Shown: one piece after another, positions 44,686-54,111 of the stretch
How the letters are laid out: every line of letters starts with the position of its first letter
Numbering within the stretch: position 1 is the first letter of the stretch
Assembly (NCBI GenBank): GCA_965247705.1
Contig: CBDFHV010000084.1
Coordinates: 186,001 to 250,000 of the forward strand
Direction: 5' to 3'
DNA: 64,000 nucleotides
Source of the DNA: CBDFHV01 sp965247705
GTDB lineage: Bacteria; Pseudomonadota; Alphaproteobacteria; Rhodospirillales; CAMCUA01
Made by a program: the position numbers and the translations under genes
The notes under the pieces: model-generated
Databases searched by the model: none
Told to the model about the DNA's origin: nothing
Seen by the model: the letters and a program-made list of their open reading frames with translations, nothing else

Positions 44686-46413
44686 TCAGGCGGCGCGCTG
44701 CCGGGCGCGTAGCTGTCGGGTGGCTTCCGCATCGGCCTTTCCGGTAGTCGGGTCGATGACCACGCCATAGGCGTCGCGGGCACGTTGCAGAGTCACCTTT
44801 TCCTCCGCCACGTCACGCTCGACGAACGCCACATCCCGCTCCCAGGGGCTGCCGTAGCCGCCGCCGCCGCAAGTCTCGTAACGAACCACGGCGCCGGCGG
44901 GGACTTCGAACGTGCATTTGGAACTCAGTTCCTGCTCGGTCCCATCAGGCTGGACGAGGGTATAGAAGGCAACCCGTGCGTCGCCCCCGCCGAACAGGCC
45001 CTTGGGCGGGAAGACGCGGCGGTCGGCGAGGATGGTGAAGTTGGGCTGATGGTCGGGGAAAGTGTACTCCCGATGGACGCCAAGGCCGCCCCGATTGCGA
45101 CCCGCCCCTTCCGAATCGGTCACCAGGCCGTAGTGAAGGGTGCGCACGGGATAGAACACCTCCATCTCCTCGACCGGGGTGTTCTGGGAGTTCTGATGGT
45201 GGGTTTGGACCGCGTCGGGACCGTCGCTTCCACGGCGCCCGCCGTGGCCGCCGGCCAGGGTCTCGATGAAGACGTAGCCTTCGCCGGTGCGCGGGTCCCG
45301 GCCGCCGAAAACGGCGTGGCAGACCATCGCCTTGCAGCCCGCCGGCACCTTGGCGGGCAGCGCCGGGGCGAAGGCCTGAAACAGCAGGTCGCAGAGGCGC
45401 AGGGACACCTCCCAACCGCCCGCCACCCCCGCCGGAGCCTGGGCATTGGCCGCCGAGCCCGGTGGCGCGGTCACCTCGATCAGGCGAAAAAAGCCGTCGT
45501 TTTCAGGTACATCGGTGTCGAACAGGCACTTGATGACATAGGCGCAGGCAGCGAAGGTCTGGGTCATGGTGGCGTTCATGGCCGACGGCCGCTGAGGGTC
45601 GCTGCCGGTGAAGTCGAAGTGCACCCGCCCACCGTCGATGGTGACCTTGACTTTGAATCGCACTGGCTCGTCGGTGTGGCCGTCGTCGTCCAAGCAGTCC
45701 TCGGCCTCGAAGACGCCGTCGGGCAGGGCGGCCAGGGCCTGACGGGCCCGTGTCTCGGTATAGTCGAACAGGGCCTCGGTAAATTCTTCCAGGTGTTCGA
45801 GGCCGTAGCGTTCCATCAGCTCGATCAGGCGCCGGCCGCCGATCACGTTGGCCGCGCACTGGGCCCGGAAGTCGCCGGCGGTTTCCTTATTGGCGCGGAT
45901 GTTGGCGACGAACATCTTGTAGACGTCGGTGTTCAGGCGGCCTTCCGCGGCGATCTTGACCACCGGCAGGATCAGGCCTTCCTGGTAGACCTCCTTGCTG
46001 GGGGCGAGGCTGCCGGCATGGGCCCCGCCCACGTCCACGTGGTGGGCCAGGTTGGCGGCGTAGGCGATGATCTCGCCACGATGGAAGATGGGGGCCATGA
46101 CGACGATGTCGTTCAAGTGGGTGGCCCCCTGGTAGGGGTCGTTGGAGGCCAGCTGATCCCCGGGCGCCAGGTTCTCCACCCCGTAGCTGTCGATGGAGTA
46201 GGGAACGATGATGTTCATGGCGGCGATGTGACAGGGCATGAGCGCCGCCTGGCCGATCACCCGCCCATGGCGATCGAGCAAGGCGCACGAAAGATCGAGA
46301 CGGGTCTTGATATTGGTGGAATAGGCCGCCCGGGTCAGGGTGACCGACATTTCCTCGGCCGCCCGCTCCAACCCGTTGCGGATGATCTCGAAACGTACCT
46401 GATCGATGGGCAT
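44686..46413 (-). CDS. hyuB: Hydantoinase/oxoprolinase family subunit B (second pair)
   Basis: 575 aa starting PIDQVRFEIIRNGLERAAEEM, then the B-subunit signature DQLASNDPYQGATHLNDI and LAHHVDVGGAHAGS with candidate metal ligands, and the C-terminal GRNRGGLGVHREYTF. It acts with the A subunit in ATP-dependent cyclic-amide hydrolysis or ketone carboxylation. First gene of this two-gene reverse operon. The next gene upstream is divergent and 432 bp away. Confidence 0.9.
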   Translation of the reverse strand: MPIDQVRFEIIRNGLERAAEEMSVTLTRAAYSTNIKTRLDLSCALLDRHGRVIGQAALMPCHIAAMNIIVPYSIDSYGVENLAPGDQLASNDPYQGATHLNDIVVMAPIFHRGEIIAYAANLAHHVDVGGAHAGSLAPSKEVYQEGLILPVVKIAAEGRLNTDVYKMFVANIRANKETAGDFRAQCAANVIGGRRLIELMERYGLEHLEEFTEALFDYTETRARQALAALPDGVFEAEDCLDDDGHTDEPVRFKVKVTIDGGRVHFDFTGSDPQRPSAMNATMTQTFAACAYVIKCLFDTDVPENDGFFRLIEVTAPPGSAANAQAPAGVAGGWEVSLRLCDLLFQAFAPALPAKVPAGCKAMVCHAVFGGRDPRTGEGYVFIETLAGGHGGRRGSDGPDAVQTHHQNSQNTPVEEMEVFYPVRTLHYGLVTDSEGAGRNRGGLGVHREYTFPDHQPNFTILADRRVFPPKGLFGGGDARVAFYTLVQPDGTEQELSSKCTFEVPAGAVVRYETCGGGGYGSPWERDVAFVERDVAEEKVTLQRARDAYGVVIDPTTGKADAEATRQLRARQRAA

Positions 46414-46845
46414 GGCCGCCCCACGTCACGATTGGTGTCCTGGAAGAGACAGATGGTACCCGTACTTGCGGGGCCATCCGGCCCCTATTTTGCTTGCCGC
46501 GACCGTAACGAAGGGCGACGAAACGAGTCAAGCGAAGGCCGGGTTGGTAGCGGCGTGTACGCCTCGAGGTATGCAATCCGGCAGGCCGAGGGTAGGCTTG
46601 CCGCTCGCTTTCAGACAGGTCGAGTCGGGCCTCGCCATGCCGCTTCTAACAATCACCAGAGTCCAGACGATCTGTTTCCGTGCCGCCCGTCGCCCAACCG
46701 CCCGTTGGACTGTATGGTTCCTTCACCGTCTTCATTCGCATTTCACGGACAACCTTCCCGAGCCAAGCGCTCCAGAATTTCGGTCAAATGACATACGCCG
46801 CGAGGGAAGGGGTTTCGCGTCGACAAATTCGGGGAAAAGCGGACC
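46414..46845. other. Divergent intergenic region
   Basis: 432 bp between the reverse hyuB gene and a forward methyltransferase gene. Base composition is mixed. It should hold promoters for both directions, but no convincing -35/-10 pair, repeat or RNA was recognised, and the reading frames crossing it lack ribosome sites. Confidence 0.4.
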
Positions 46846-47682
46846 ATGAGCAATTACGAAAACTACTCCGAGGCATCGAAGTATTACGACAAGACCCGCG
46901 TACCCGTTGGCGTTGAGATATTGATCGGCGTGCTGGCTCACGCGAGGCGATCGCGTTCCGAGTTCCGGTTGCTCGATGCGGGATGCGGTACCGGCGCCTA
47001 TTCGGAACTTGTGCTGCCACATGTCGATCGCATCGACGCCATCGACATCAATCCCGACATGCTCACCGTGGCACGACAAAAGTTCGTGGATTGTAACGAC
47101 GGTGCCCGCATTGCATTTCACGAAGGCAGCATCAAGACCTTGCCTTTCGAGGCGGCTCATTTCGACGCGGTGATGTTCAACCAGGTTCTTCACCACCTGG
47201 AAACGGGCCAGGACGGCGGCTTCGACGGTCACCGGATCGCCCTTGCCGAGGCCTATCGTGTCCTGCGTCCAGGTGGCGTCGTCGTCGTCAATTGCACGAA
47301 CCAGGAGCAGCTTCGCGATGGTTTCTGGTACCTGCAGCTCATTCCGACGGCGCGCCATGCGCTACAAAACCGTTGCATCCCCGCCCCAAGACTTGAGGCG
47401 ATACTGACGGACACCGGCTTCTCCCTGGAGGGCCGTTTCGTACCCCTCGACGGTGTATTGCAGGGCGCGGCATATTTCGACTCCGAGGGGCCGCTAAAGC
47501 CGGAGTGGCGCAAGGCTGAATCGAGCTGGGCACTGGCGCCAGAACGGGAAATCGCCGCCGCCGAAACCAAGATCCGAGAGCTCCGGAAGAGCGGTGGTCT
47601 CGAAACCTATGTGGCTGAACGCGACGCCACGCGCCGGCAGGGAGGCCAAACGACCTATTTCGTGGCGCGGAAGGCCTCGTAA
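46846..47682 (+). CDS. Class I SAM-dependent methyltransferase
   Basis: 278 aa. SAM-binding motif I is LLDAGCGTGAYSE near residue 43, the acidic end of strand 2 is DAIDINPDML, and motif IV is HFDAVMFNQVLHHLE; LRPGGVVVV is the post-motif. The N-terminal NYSEASKYYDKTRVPVG is typical of the UbiE/Methyltransf_11 group. Substrate unknown. It is convergent with the SoxB-like gene (31 bp between them), and no partner gene indicates a pathway. Confidence 0.88.
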   Translation: MSNYENYSEASKYYDKTRVPVGVEILIGVLAHARRSRSEFRLLDAGCGTGAYSELVLPHVDRIDAIDINPDMLTVARQKFVDCNDGARIAFHEGSIKTLPFEAAHFDAVMFNQVLHHLETGQDGGFDGHRIALAEAYRVLRPGGVVVVNCTNQEQLRDGFWYLQLIPTARHALQNRCIPAPRLEAILTDTGFSLEGRFVPLDGVLQGAAYFDSEGPLKPEWRKAESSWALAPEREIAAAETKIRELRKSGGLETYVAERDATRRQGGQTTYFVARKAS

Positions 47683-47713
47683 ACGGAATTGCAGCGACGA
47701 CGCGGTTGCCGCA

Positions 47714-48970
47714 CTAATGCGCTCCTGGCACCGGGCCCATGCCCTTTTCGTCGATCATGTGGCCGCGGGCGAAACGGTCCAAGGTGAAGGCGGCGTTGAG
47801 GTGGTGGGGGGCGTCGTTGGCGATGGTGTGGGCGAACACCCAACCCGACGCCGGGGTCGCCTTGAAGCCGCCGTAGCACCAGCCGCCGTTCAGGTAGAGG
47901 CCCTCGACTGGCGTCCCGCCGATGATCGGCGTGCCGTCCATGGTCATGTCCATGATGCCGGCCCAGGTGCGCAGAATGCGCAGGCGGCTGAAATAGGGGA
48001 AACACGTGATACCGGCGGCGACCACGTGTTCCACCATGGGCAAATTGCCCCGCTGGGCATACGAGTTGTAACCGTCCAGGCTACCTCCCATCACCATCTC
48101 GCCCCTGTCGGACTGGCTGACGTAGAAGTGCCCGGCGCCGAAGGAAATCAGGATGTCCATGACCGGCTTCACCGGCTCGCTGACCATGGCCTGCAAGAGG
48201 TGGGATTCGATGGGCAGCCGCAGGCCGGCCAGGGACGCGACCTGGGAGGTGTGGCCGGCCACCGCGATGCCGACCCGCTCGGCGCCGATGGGGCCGCGGG
48301 ACGTCTCGACGCCGCGGACCTGGCCGTCGACCATGGGAAAGCCCGTGACCTCGCAGTTCTCGACGATGTCGACGCCCAAGGCGCTCGCCGCCCGGGCGAA
48401 GCCCCAGGCCACGGCGTCGTGGCGGGCGATGCCGCCCCGGGGCTGGTAGATGCCGCCGACGATGGGAAAGCGGGTGCGGGGAGAGCAATCCACCAGGGGC
48501 ACCAGATCCTTGATCTCGGCCGGGGTCACCAGCTCGGCATCGATGCCGTTGAGGCGCATGGCGTTGCCGCGGCGTATCAGGGCGTCCATCTGCCCGTCGT
48601 TGTGGCCCAGGTCGATGCGGCCCCGCTGGCTGAGCATGACGTTGTAGTTGAGGTCCTGGCTCAGCCCCTCCCACAATTTCAGGGAGAACTCGTAGAAATG
48701 GGCGTTGGGTTCGAGCAGGTAGTTGGAGCGCACGATGGTCGTGTTGCGCCCCGTGTTGCCGAGCCCGATGCCGCCCTTCTCCACCACCGCCACACGGGTG
48801 ATGCCATGGTTACGTGCCAGGTAGTAGGCGGTGGCCAAACCGTGACCGCCACCGCCGACGATGACCGCGTCGTAAGTGGCCTTCGGCTTCGGCGACCGCC
48901 AGGCGCGGGGCCAGCGCCGATGGTGGTGCAGCGCATGGCGGGCGAGGGAGAAGAGGGAATAGCGGGGCAT
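47714..48970 (-). CDS. soxB: Sarcosine oxidase beta subunit-like FAD protein
   Basis: 418 aa, the usual SoxB length. The start RYSLFSLARHAL...WPRAWRSP precedes the FAD motif AVIVGGGGHGLATAYYLAR and GNTGRNTTIVRSNYL, both highly SoxB-like; GIARHDAVAWGFARAA follows near residue 200. SoxB oxidises sarcosine to glycine within a heterotetramer. No soxA, soxD or soxG is in the window, so it may act alone or with distant subunits. The ATG at 48970 gives the family N-terminus; the frame to 49150 adds 60 unrelated residues. Confidence 0.9.
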   Translation of the reverse strand: MPRYSLFSLARHALHHHRRWPRAWRSPKPKATYDAVIVGGGGHGLATAYYLARNHGITRVAVVEKGGIGLGNTGRNTTIVRSNYLLEPNAHFYEFSLKLWEGLSQDLNYNVMLSQRGRIDLGHNDGQMDALIRRGNAMRLNGIDAELVTPAEIKDLVPLVDCSPRTRFPIVGGIYQPRGGIARHDAVAWGFARAASALGVDIVENCEVTGFPMVDGQVRGVETSRGPIGAERVGIAVAGHTSQVASLAGLRLPIESHLLQAMVSEPVKPVMDILISFGAGHFYVSQSDRGEMVMGGSLDGYNSYAQRGNLPMVEHVVAAGITCFPYFSRLRILRTWAGIMDMTMDGTPIIGGTPVEGLYLNGGWCYGGFKATPASGWVFAHTIANDAPHHLNAAFTLDRFARGHMIDEKGMGPVPGAH

Positions 48971-49275
48971 GGGGCGGGACTCGGCGACGAACCGGCGGCG
49001 GCGCGAACCATAGCACCTCGCAACGTTCATTGTTGGGGACGGCTCGCGGTCACCTTTGGCCTTCAACGAAGTCGCCAAGGACCCGCGCCCAGCCGATGAG
49101 GCCGAAGCGATGCCAACGCAGGCGTCATAGGCACGTTTCGTCGAGGCCATCCGGCCGACAAGGAAATGGGCAACGCCGTTGTCGCCTCGCGCCGCGAACG
49201 GCTATGATTGGCGGAGTTTGTCGTTCCTTGCGTGCACGAGGCTGCGGTGCCGTGAATCGGTTGGACGTGAATACG
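48971..49275. other. Divergent intergenic region
   Basis: 305 bp between the SoxB-like gene and the CheY-like gene. Frames extending the response-regulator gene upstream cross it but look non-coding. It should contain both promoters; no clear promoter or operator was identified. Confidence 0.4.
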
Positions 49276-49686
49276 ATGCGGGTCCTCGTCGTCGACGACG
49301 AAGTTTTCATGCGCAAGTTGGTCGTGCGGCTGGCGTCGGAGATCGGCATCAAGGAAATCGACATGGCCGAGGACGGTCACCAGGCCATGGACCTGGTCAT
49401 GAGGTCGCGCACGCCCTACGATCTGATCATTTGCGATCTGGAAATGCCGGTGATGAACGGGTTTGAGTTCGTGCGCTTTCTGCGGACCAAGGCCCCCAAG
49501 AATCATCGACGCGCGCCGGTGATCATTCTCACGGGACATTCCAGCTCGGAAAACTTGCAGGAGGCCGTCGATCTGGGAATCAACGGTTTTCTGGTCAAAC
49601 CGGTTTCCAGGCAAAAGCTCGAGTCCCGCATGATTGCCGCCATTACACGGCCGCCGATCGGCGCCAAGATACCGCCCGGCCGCTGA
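49276..49686 (+). CDS. CheY-like single-domain response regulator
   Basis: 136 aa, one receiver domain. The acidic pocket is in VLVVDDEVFMRKL, phospho-acceptor Asp54 in LIICDLEMPVMNG, the switch Thr in VIILTGHSS and Lys in FLVKPVS. There is no output domain. The ATG at 49276 starts directly on the fold; GTG codons at 49252 and 49267 are alternatives. The hybrid kinase gene begins 13 bp downstream, so the two form a phosphorelay pair. Partner output unknown. Confidence 0.88.
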   Translation: MRVLVVDDEVFMRKLVVRLASEIGIKEIDMAEDGHQAMDLVMRSRTPYDLIICDLEMPVMNGFEFVRFLRTKAPKNHRRAPVIILTGHSSSENLQEAVDLGINGFLVKPVSRQKLESRMIAAITRPPIGAKIPPGR

Positions 49687-51148
49687 ACGGGAATCTCCTA
49701 TGAATCGGCGGGCTGGAGGGGGCAAGGGGGTAGGTTCAACCGTGGCAGTCGAGCTCTTCAAGGAAGAACGCCAGTTGTTCAAATCTGGGCAGGCGCTTTT
49801 GAAGGCGCCGCCCTCGACCTCCGAAGCGTGGGAGGAATCGTACGGCGGCCTCCTGGAGGGCTATCGGAAGCTGGTCCGCAGGACACAGCGGTTGGTGCGC
49901 TTGAGCGATCGCAACGAGGCCGAACTCAACCGCATCACGAAGTCCCTTCAGGCGGCGAACCAGGCGAAGGCGAACTTCCTTGCCACCACAAGCCACGAGA
50001 TCCGCACGCCGATGAACGGAGTCGTGGGGATGATCGATCTGCTGCGCGAGAGTTCGCTGGATGACGACCAGCACCAGATGGTGGAGACGATCCGCGAATC
50101 GGCGTTCTCCATGCTGGCGATCATCAATGACATCCTGGATTTCTCCAAGATCGAGGCCGGCCGTCTTGAACTGGAGCGCGTGCCCATTTCTTTGCGCGAC
50201 ATCATCGAGGGCGTGGCGGAAACCCTGGCGCCCAACGTCAACAGCAAGGGCATCCGGATCAGCACCTTCATCGACCCGGATATCCCGGACGGGTTGCTGG
50301 GCGATCAGGTGCGCATCCGCCAGATTCTCTTCAACCTGGCGGGAAATGCGGCGAAATTCACCGAAGCGGGCAAGGTTCTTGTTCGGGCCGACCGCGGATC
50401 CGTTGACCAGGAACGTGTGACCGTTCGTTTCCAGGTCATCGACAGCGGGATCGGCATCGCCGAGGAGATCCACGAGACCCTGTTCGAGGACTTCACCCAA
50501 GCGGAAACGTCGACCGCCCGGCGTTTCGGGGGAACCGGCCTCGGCCTGTCCATCTGCCGGCAGCTCAGCGAAATGATGGGCAGCACCATCACCGTTGACA
50601 GTGTCCCCGGCAAAGGGTCCACGTTCACCATCGACCTTCCGTTCGACGTCGCGCCGGAACGCGCCATCCGCAGCGACCGACAGGACTTGACCGACATCCG
50701 CGTTCTGGTCGTCACCCGGGACGACGACATGCGCCCCCTCTTCGCCCGCTATCTGGAACACTGCGGCGCGGTGCCGACCGCCCTTGGCGACATTGCCGCC
50801 ACGTCCACGGCCATCGCGCTGGCGGCCGACCTGGACCAGCCATTCGACGTCGTGCTCATTGGGTCCGGCTGGCCGATCGAACAACGACTGGGGGCGGTCG
50901 GCGCCTCCCAGGCGACCGGTGACGGCAAGGACGTCCGCTTCGTTGTCATGACGACGAAGCGGACGCAGTCATACCGGCCCCAGGTGGCGGGCGTGCATTG
51001 GGTGGGGTCCGATCCTCTCCGTCGCGCGGGTCTTCTGCGGGCCGTGGCCATCGCCGTGGGCCGGGCCAGCCCGGACGTGTTGCCCGACGACCGAAAGCCG
51101 ATGGAAGGCCCCGCGGTCCCGGCGCCCACCGTTGACGAAGCGGAGGCT

Positions 51149-52228
51149 CTAGTGTAGCGATTCCAACGCTTGTTTCCCTCGGTTGACCTTATCGATGATG
51201 GAACTGGCGGAAGCCGTCCAGGCGAAAGGCTTGGGGTCGGCGTTGTGCTGGTCGAGGTAGTCGTTGATGGCCATTTGCAATTCGACGATGGAGTGAAACA
51301 CGCCGCGACGGATGCGCTTTCGGGTGATCTCGGCAAAGAAGCGTTCGACCAAGTTGAGCCACGACGCCGAGGTCGGCGTGAAATGCAGGTGGAACCGGGG
51401 ATGGCGTTTCAGCCAGCGCTTGACCTCCGGCGTCTTGTGGGCGGCGTAGTTGTCGACGATCAGGTGGAGAGCCAGGTGCTTCGACGTCGCGCGGTTGATC
51501 TTGTTCAAGAAGCGGATGAACTCCTGATGGCGATGCTTCTGCATGCATTGGCCGATGACCGTGCCGTCGAGCACGTCGAGCGCCGCGAACAGGGTGGTGG
51601 TGCCGTGGCGCTTATAGTCGTGGGTCATGGTGCCGGCCCGGCCCTTCTTCATCGGCAGGCCCGGCTGGGTGCGGTCGAGTGCCTGGATCTGGGACTTCTC
51701 GTCCACCGACAGGACGATGGCGTGCTCCGGCGGGTTGACATACAGCCCGACCACGTCCTCGACTTTCTCGGCAAACCGCGGATCATTGGACAGCTTGAAA
51801 GTCGCCACCAGATGCGGTTTCAGCTCATGTGCCTTCCAGATCGCCTGAACGCTCGACGGCGCGATGCCCACCGCCTTGGCCATCGTTCGCAGGCTCCAGT
51901 GGGTCGCGTCCGGCGGCGTTTCCGTCTTGGTCTTCTCGATCACCCGCATGACCACATCCGCCGCAAGCGGTGCCTTGCCCGGCGGGCGCGTCTTATCGCG
52001 GCACAAACCGTCCACGCCGGCCTCCACATAGCGCGTCCGCCAGCGTCGGATGGTCGGTTTGCTCACGCCCAAGCGGCGCTGGATCTCATCGGTGCCAACG
52101 CCGTCGCCGGCCAGCCGTACAATCCGAGCCCGTCGGACATGCTTCTGCGGCGTGTTGCCATTGGCGATCAACGCCTCCAGCCTGTCCTGATCCCCAGGCG
52201 CCAGCTGGATCCTCACTTTCTTCCCCAT
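51149..52228 (-). CDS. IS630-family transposase
   Basis: 359 aa, same as the transposase at 34532-35611 except Lys in RFAEKVED. DDE residues in VLSVDEKSQ, LIVDNYAAH and WLNLVERFFAEI are kept, so it should be active. The TAG stop is again made by the CTAG target site. Confidence 0.93.
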   Translation of the reverse strand: MGKKVRIQLAPGDQDRLEALIANGNTPQKHVRRARIVRLAGDGVGTDEIQRRLGVSKPTIRRWRTRYVEAGVDGLCRDKTRPPGKAPLAADVVMRVIEKTKTETPPDATHWSLRTMAKAVGIAPSSVQAIWKAHELKPHLVATFKLSNDPRFAEKVEDVVGLYVNPPEHAIVLSVDEKSQIQALDRTQPGLPMKKGRAGTMTHDYKRHGTTTLFAALDVLDGTVIGQCMQKHRHQEFIRFLNKINRATSKHLALHLIVDNYAAHKTPEVKRWLKRHPRFHLHFTPTSASWLNLVERFFAEITRKRIRRGVFHSIVELQMAINDYLDQHNADPKPFAWTASASSIIDKVNRGKQALESLH

Positions 52229-52287
52229 GAACCCAGAATCGCATCACACCTGCCCGATGGGAATCATTTGTTTCGAGCGGAACACTA
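51150..52287 (-). mobile_element. IS630-family element, copy 2
   Basis: Same element as 34533-35670, same orientation, 16,617 bp further on. It is bounded by TA in CTAG at both ends (51149-51152 and 52285-52288). The sequence differs from copy 1 at one noticed base, so both insertions look recent. It interrupts the hybrid kinase gene in frame. Confidence 0.93.
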
Positions 52288-53040
52288 GGGCAATTGATCC
52301 TGGTCGCCGAGGACAATCCAACCAATCGGACGGTCGTCCGGCGTCAGATCGAACGATTGGGCTACGCGGCGGTGATCGTGGACGACGGCGATGAGGCCCT
52401 CGATGCGCTTGCCGAGCGACGATTTGCCGCCCTCCTGACCGACTGCCACATGCCCCGGCTGAACGGCTACGATCTGGCGAAGCGCATCCGCGCGGAGAGC
52501 CCGGACGCCGCGCCGCGCCTGCCGATCATCGCCATCACCGCCAGCGCCCTAGAGGTCGAGGTGGAGCGCTGCTACCAGTCCGGTATGGACGACGTGCTGC
52601 CGAAACCGCTGGAGTTGTCACGGCTTCGGGCAGCGTTGCGAAAATGGCTTGGCCCGCCTGGCCAGGCCGGTGCCGCGCCCGTGGACGGGGCGGCCCCCAT
52701 CGACGGCCCCCTGGATCTGGACGCCCAACGCGATCTGCTGGGGGACGACCCCGAATCGATCCTTCAGATCCTCAAGGAGTTCATCGAACCGGGAGCGTCC
52801 TGCGTGGCCGAGATGCGGGCGGCCTTCGACGCCGAGTCCGCGCCGGGCGTGGCCGGGGCCGCTCACAAGCTCAAATCGGCGGCCCGGGCCATCGGCGCCA
52901 GAGATTTGGCCGACCTGTGCCAAGCCCTCGAGACCGCCGGCAGGGCGGGAGAATGGTCGGAGCTTCGCCGCCTGAAGCCGACGATGGCGCCCGTCTTCGA
53001 GCGGGTCGTCGACCACATCGAAGGCCTGTGACCCAGGTCG

Positions 53041-53958
53041 TCAGTCGCCGCCGAAAACGGTCCCCACGGCCAGTCCCGACTCGCTCGCATACGCCGCCGC
53101 CGGCACCTTGCCACCGCCTTCCGGCCGCACCCGCTGAACCAGGATGCGCCCTCCCGAAGCGGCGACGGCAAAGCCATCGTCGGACAGCGCGACCACGGTG
53201 CCGGGCGCCCCATCGCCTTCGGCGGGCCGGCAATCGAAGACCTGCAAGGTATTGCCGTCGCGGGTCGTCCACGCCCCCGGTTGGGGGTTGGCGCCGCGAA
53301 TCAGGTTGTAGACCTCGGCCACGGGCCGCGACCAGTCGATCCCCACGTCGGCCTTGCGGCACCAGCTTTCGTAGGTGGCCCGGGCGTGATCCTGTTCGAT
53401 GCGCGGCGCCTTGCCGTCGCGAACCAGGTCCACCGCCTCCAACATGGCGTCCACGCCCATCGGGAAAAGGTGGTTGAAATAGATGCTGCCCAGGCTGTCG
53501 TCGGGGCCGATCTCCACTTCCTTCTGGAGCAGGATGGGCCCCTCGTCCAATTTCTCGTCCGGCCAGAATATGGTCAGGCCGGTTCGAGTCTTTCCCTGGA
53601 TGATGGGCCAGTTGATGGAACTGGGCCCCCGATGCTCTGGCAACAGCGACGGATGGTATTGGATGGTCCCCCGCTGCGGAATGTCCAGCACCGCCTGGGG
53701 AACCAGCAGGATCACATAGGCCATGACGCAGAGGTCCGGTTCCAGGCTTGTCATCTGATCGGCCACGTCCGGGCCCTTGAACGACGCCGGCTGCAGGACC
53801 GTCAGACCCTTTTCCACGGCCAAGGCCTTCAGGGGATCTGCCGGGCGCCCCTCCTTGTCTGGGGCACAGTAAGCGGCGACGACGTCTTCGCCTCGCTCCA
53901 ACAAGGCTTCCAGCACGGCCTTGCCGAACGCCTGCTGGCCGTTGACGATGATTCGCAT
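53041..53958 (-). CDS. Formyltransferase family protein (FDH hydrolase-domain-like)
   Basis: 305 aa with an N-terminal formyltransferase fold and a C-terminal Fmt-C-like domain. The catalytic region reads TIQYHPSLLPEHRGPSSINW and FWPDEKLDEGPILLQ: His and Asp are kept, but the usual Asn before the His region is replaced, as in the hydrolase domain of 10-formyltetrahydrofolate dehydrogenase. It may use 10-formyl-THF as donor or hydrolyse it. Clear GGAGG upstream of the ATG. The IS110 element begins just upstream, which may affect its promoter. Confidence 0.83.
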   Translation of the reverse strand: MRIIVNGQQAFGKAVLEALLERGEDVVAAYCAPDKEGRPADPLKALAVEKGLTVLQPASFKGPDVADQMTSLEPDLCVMAYVILLVPQAVLDIPQRGTIQYHPSLLPEHRGPSSINWPIIQGKTRTGLTIFWPDEKLDEGPILLQKEVEIGPDDSLGSIYFNHLFPMGVDAMLEAVDLVRDGKAPRIEQDHARATYESWCRKADVGIDWSRPVAEVYNLIRGANPQPGAWTTRDGNTLQVFDCRPAEGDGAPGTVVALSDDGFAVAASGGRILVQRVRPEGGGKVPAAAYASESGLAVGTVFGGD

Positions 53959-54033
53959 GCTTAACCTCCGCGCTCTCGGGGGCGGGAATGGCGCGCGGCC
54001 AACCTAGACCCCATGTCCGACTGGGATGTGGGT

Positions 54034-54111
54034 GACCCGTCTCACATTATGCGGGTGTCGAGGGTTGCACCGGATGGTCCGGTGTCTTGCCTCATGCATA
54101 GGAGACGGGTC
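54034..54111 (+). other. Structured leader of the IS110 transposase gene
   Basis: GACCCGTCTC (54034-54043) and GAGACGGGTC (54102-54111) are a perfect 10-bp inverted repeat. Between them CACCGGA (54068-54074) and TCCGGTG (54078-54084) form an inner hairpin. The outer stem covers the ribosome site of the transposase gene and ends at its start codon, so it may limit translation; it could also be part of the element's guide RNA. Confidence 0.55.

Larger units (their letters stand above)
49700..53031 (+). pseudogene. Hybrid histidine kinase (HK-REC-REC-HPt) split by IS630
   Basis: 49700-51151 encodes a coiled region, HisKA with His99 in TTSHEIRTPMNG, an ATPase domain (NLAGNAAKF, DSGIGI, GTGLGLSICRQ) and a degenerate receiver domain (no acceptor Asp visible). 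52288-53031 encodes a good receiver domain (VAEDNPTNR, LLTDCHMPRLNG) and an HPt domain (AAHKLKSAARAIGA). Removing the IS630 copy and one TA gives one 731-aa frame (junction EAEAL-GQLILVAED). The N-terminal half could still be a soluble kinase, and the C-terminal part could be translated from the ATG at 52294. Confidence 0.88.

Noticed and set aside
42527..44770. 747-codon open frame on the forward strand
   Set aside because: It is antisense to the clear hyuA gene at 42593-44683, has no family motifs, and results from high-GC codon use.
44785..46791. 668-codon open frame on the forward strand
   Set aside because: Antisense to hyuB (44686-46413), no ribosome site, low-complexity Gly/Val/Asp composition typical of a shadow frame.
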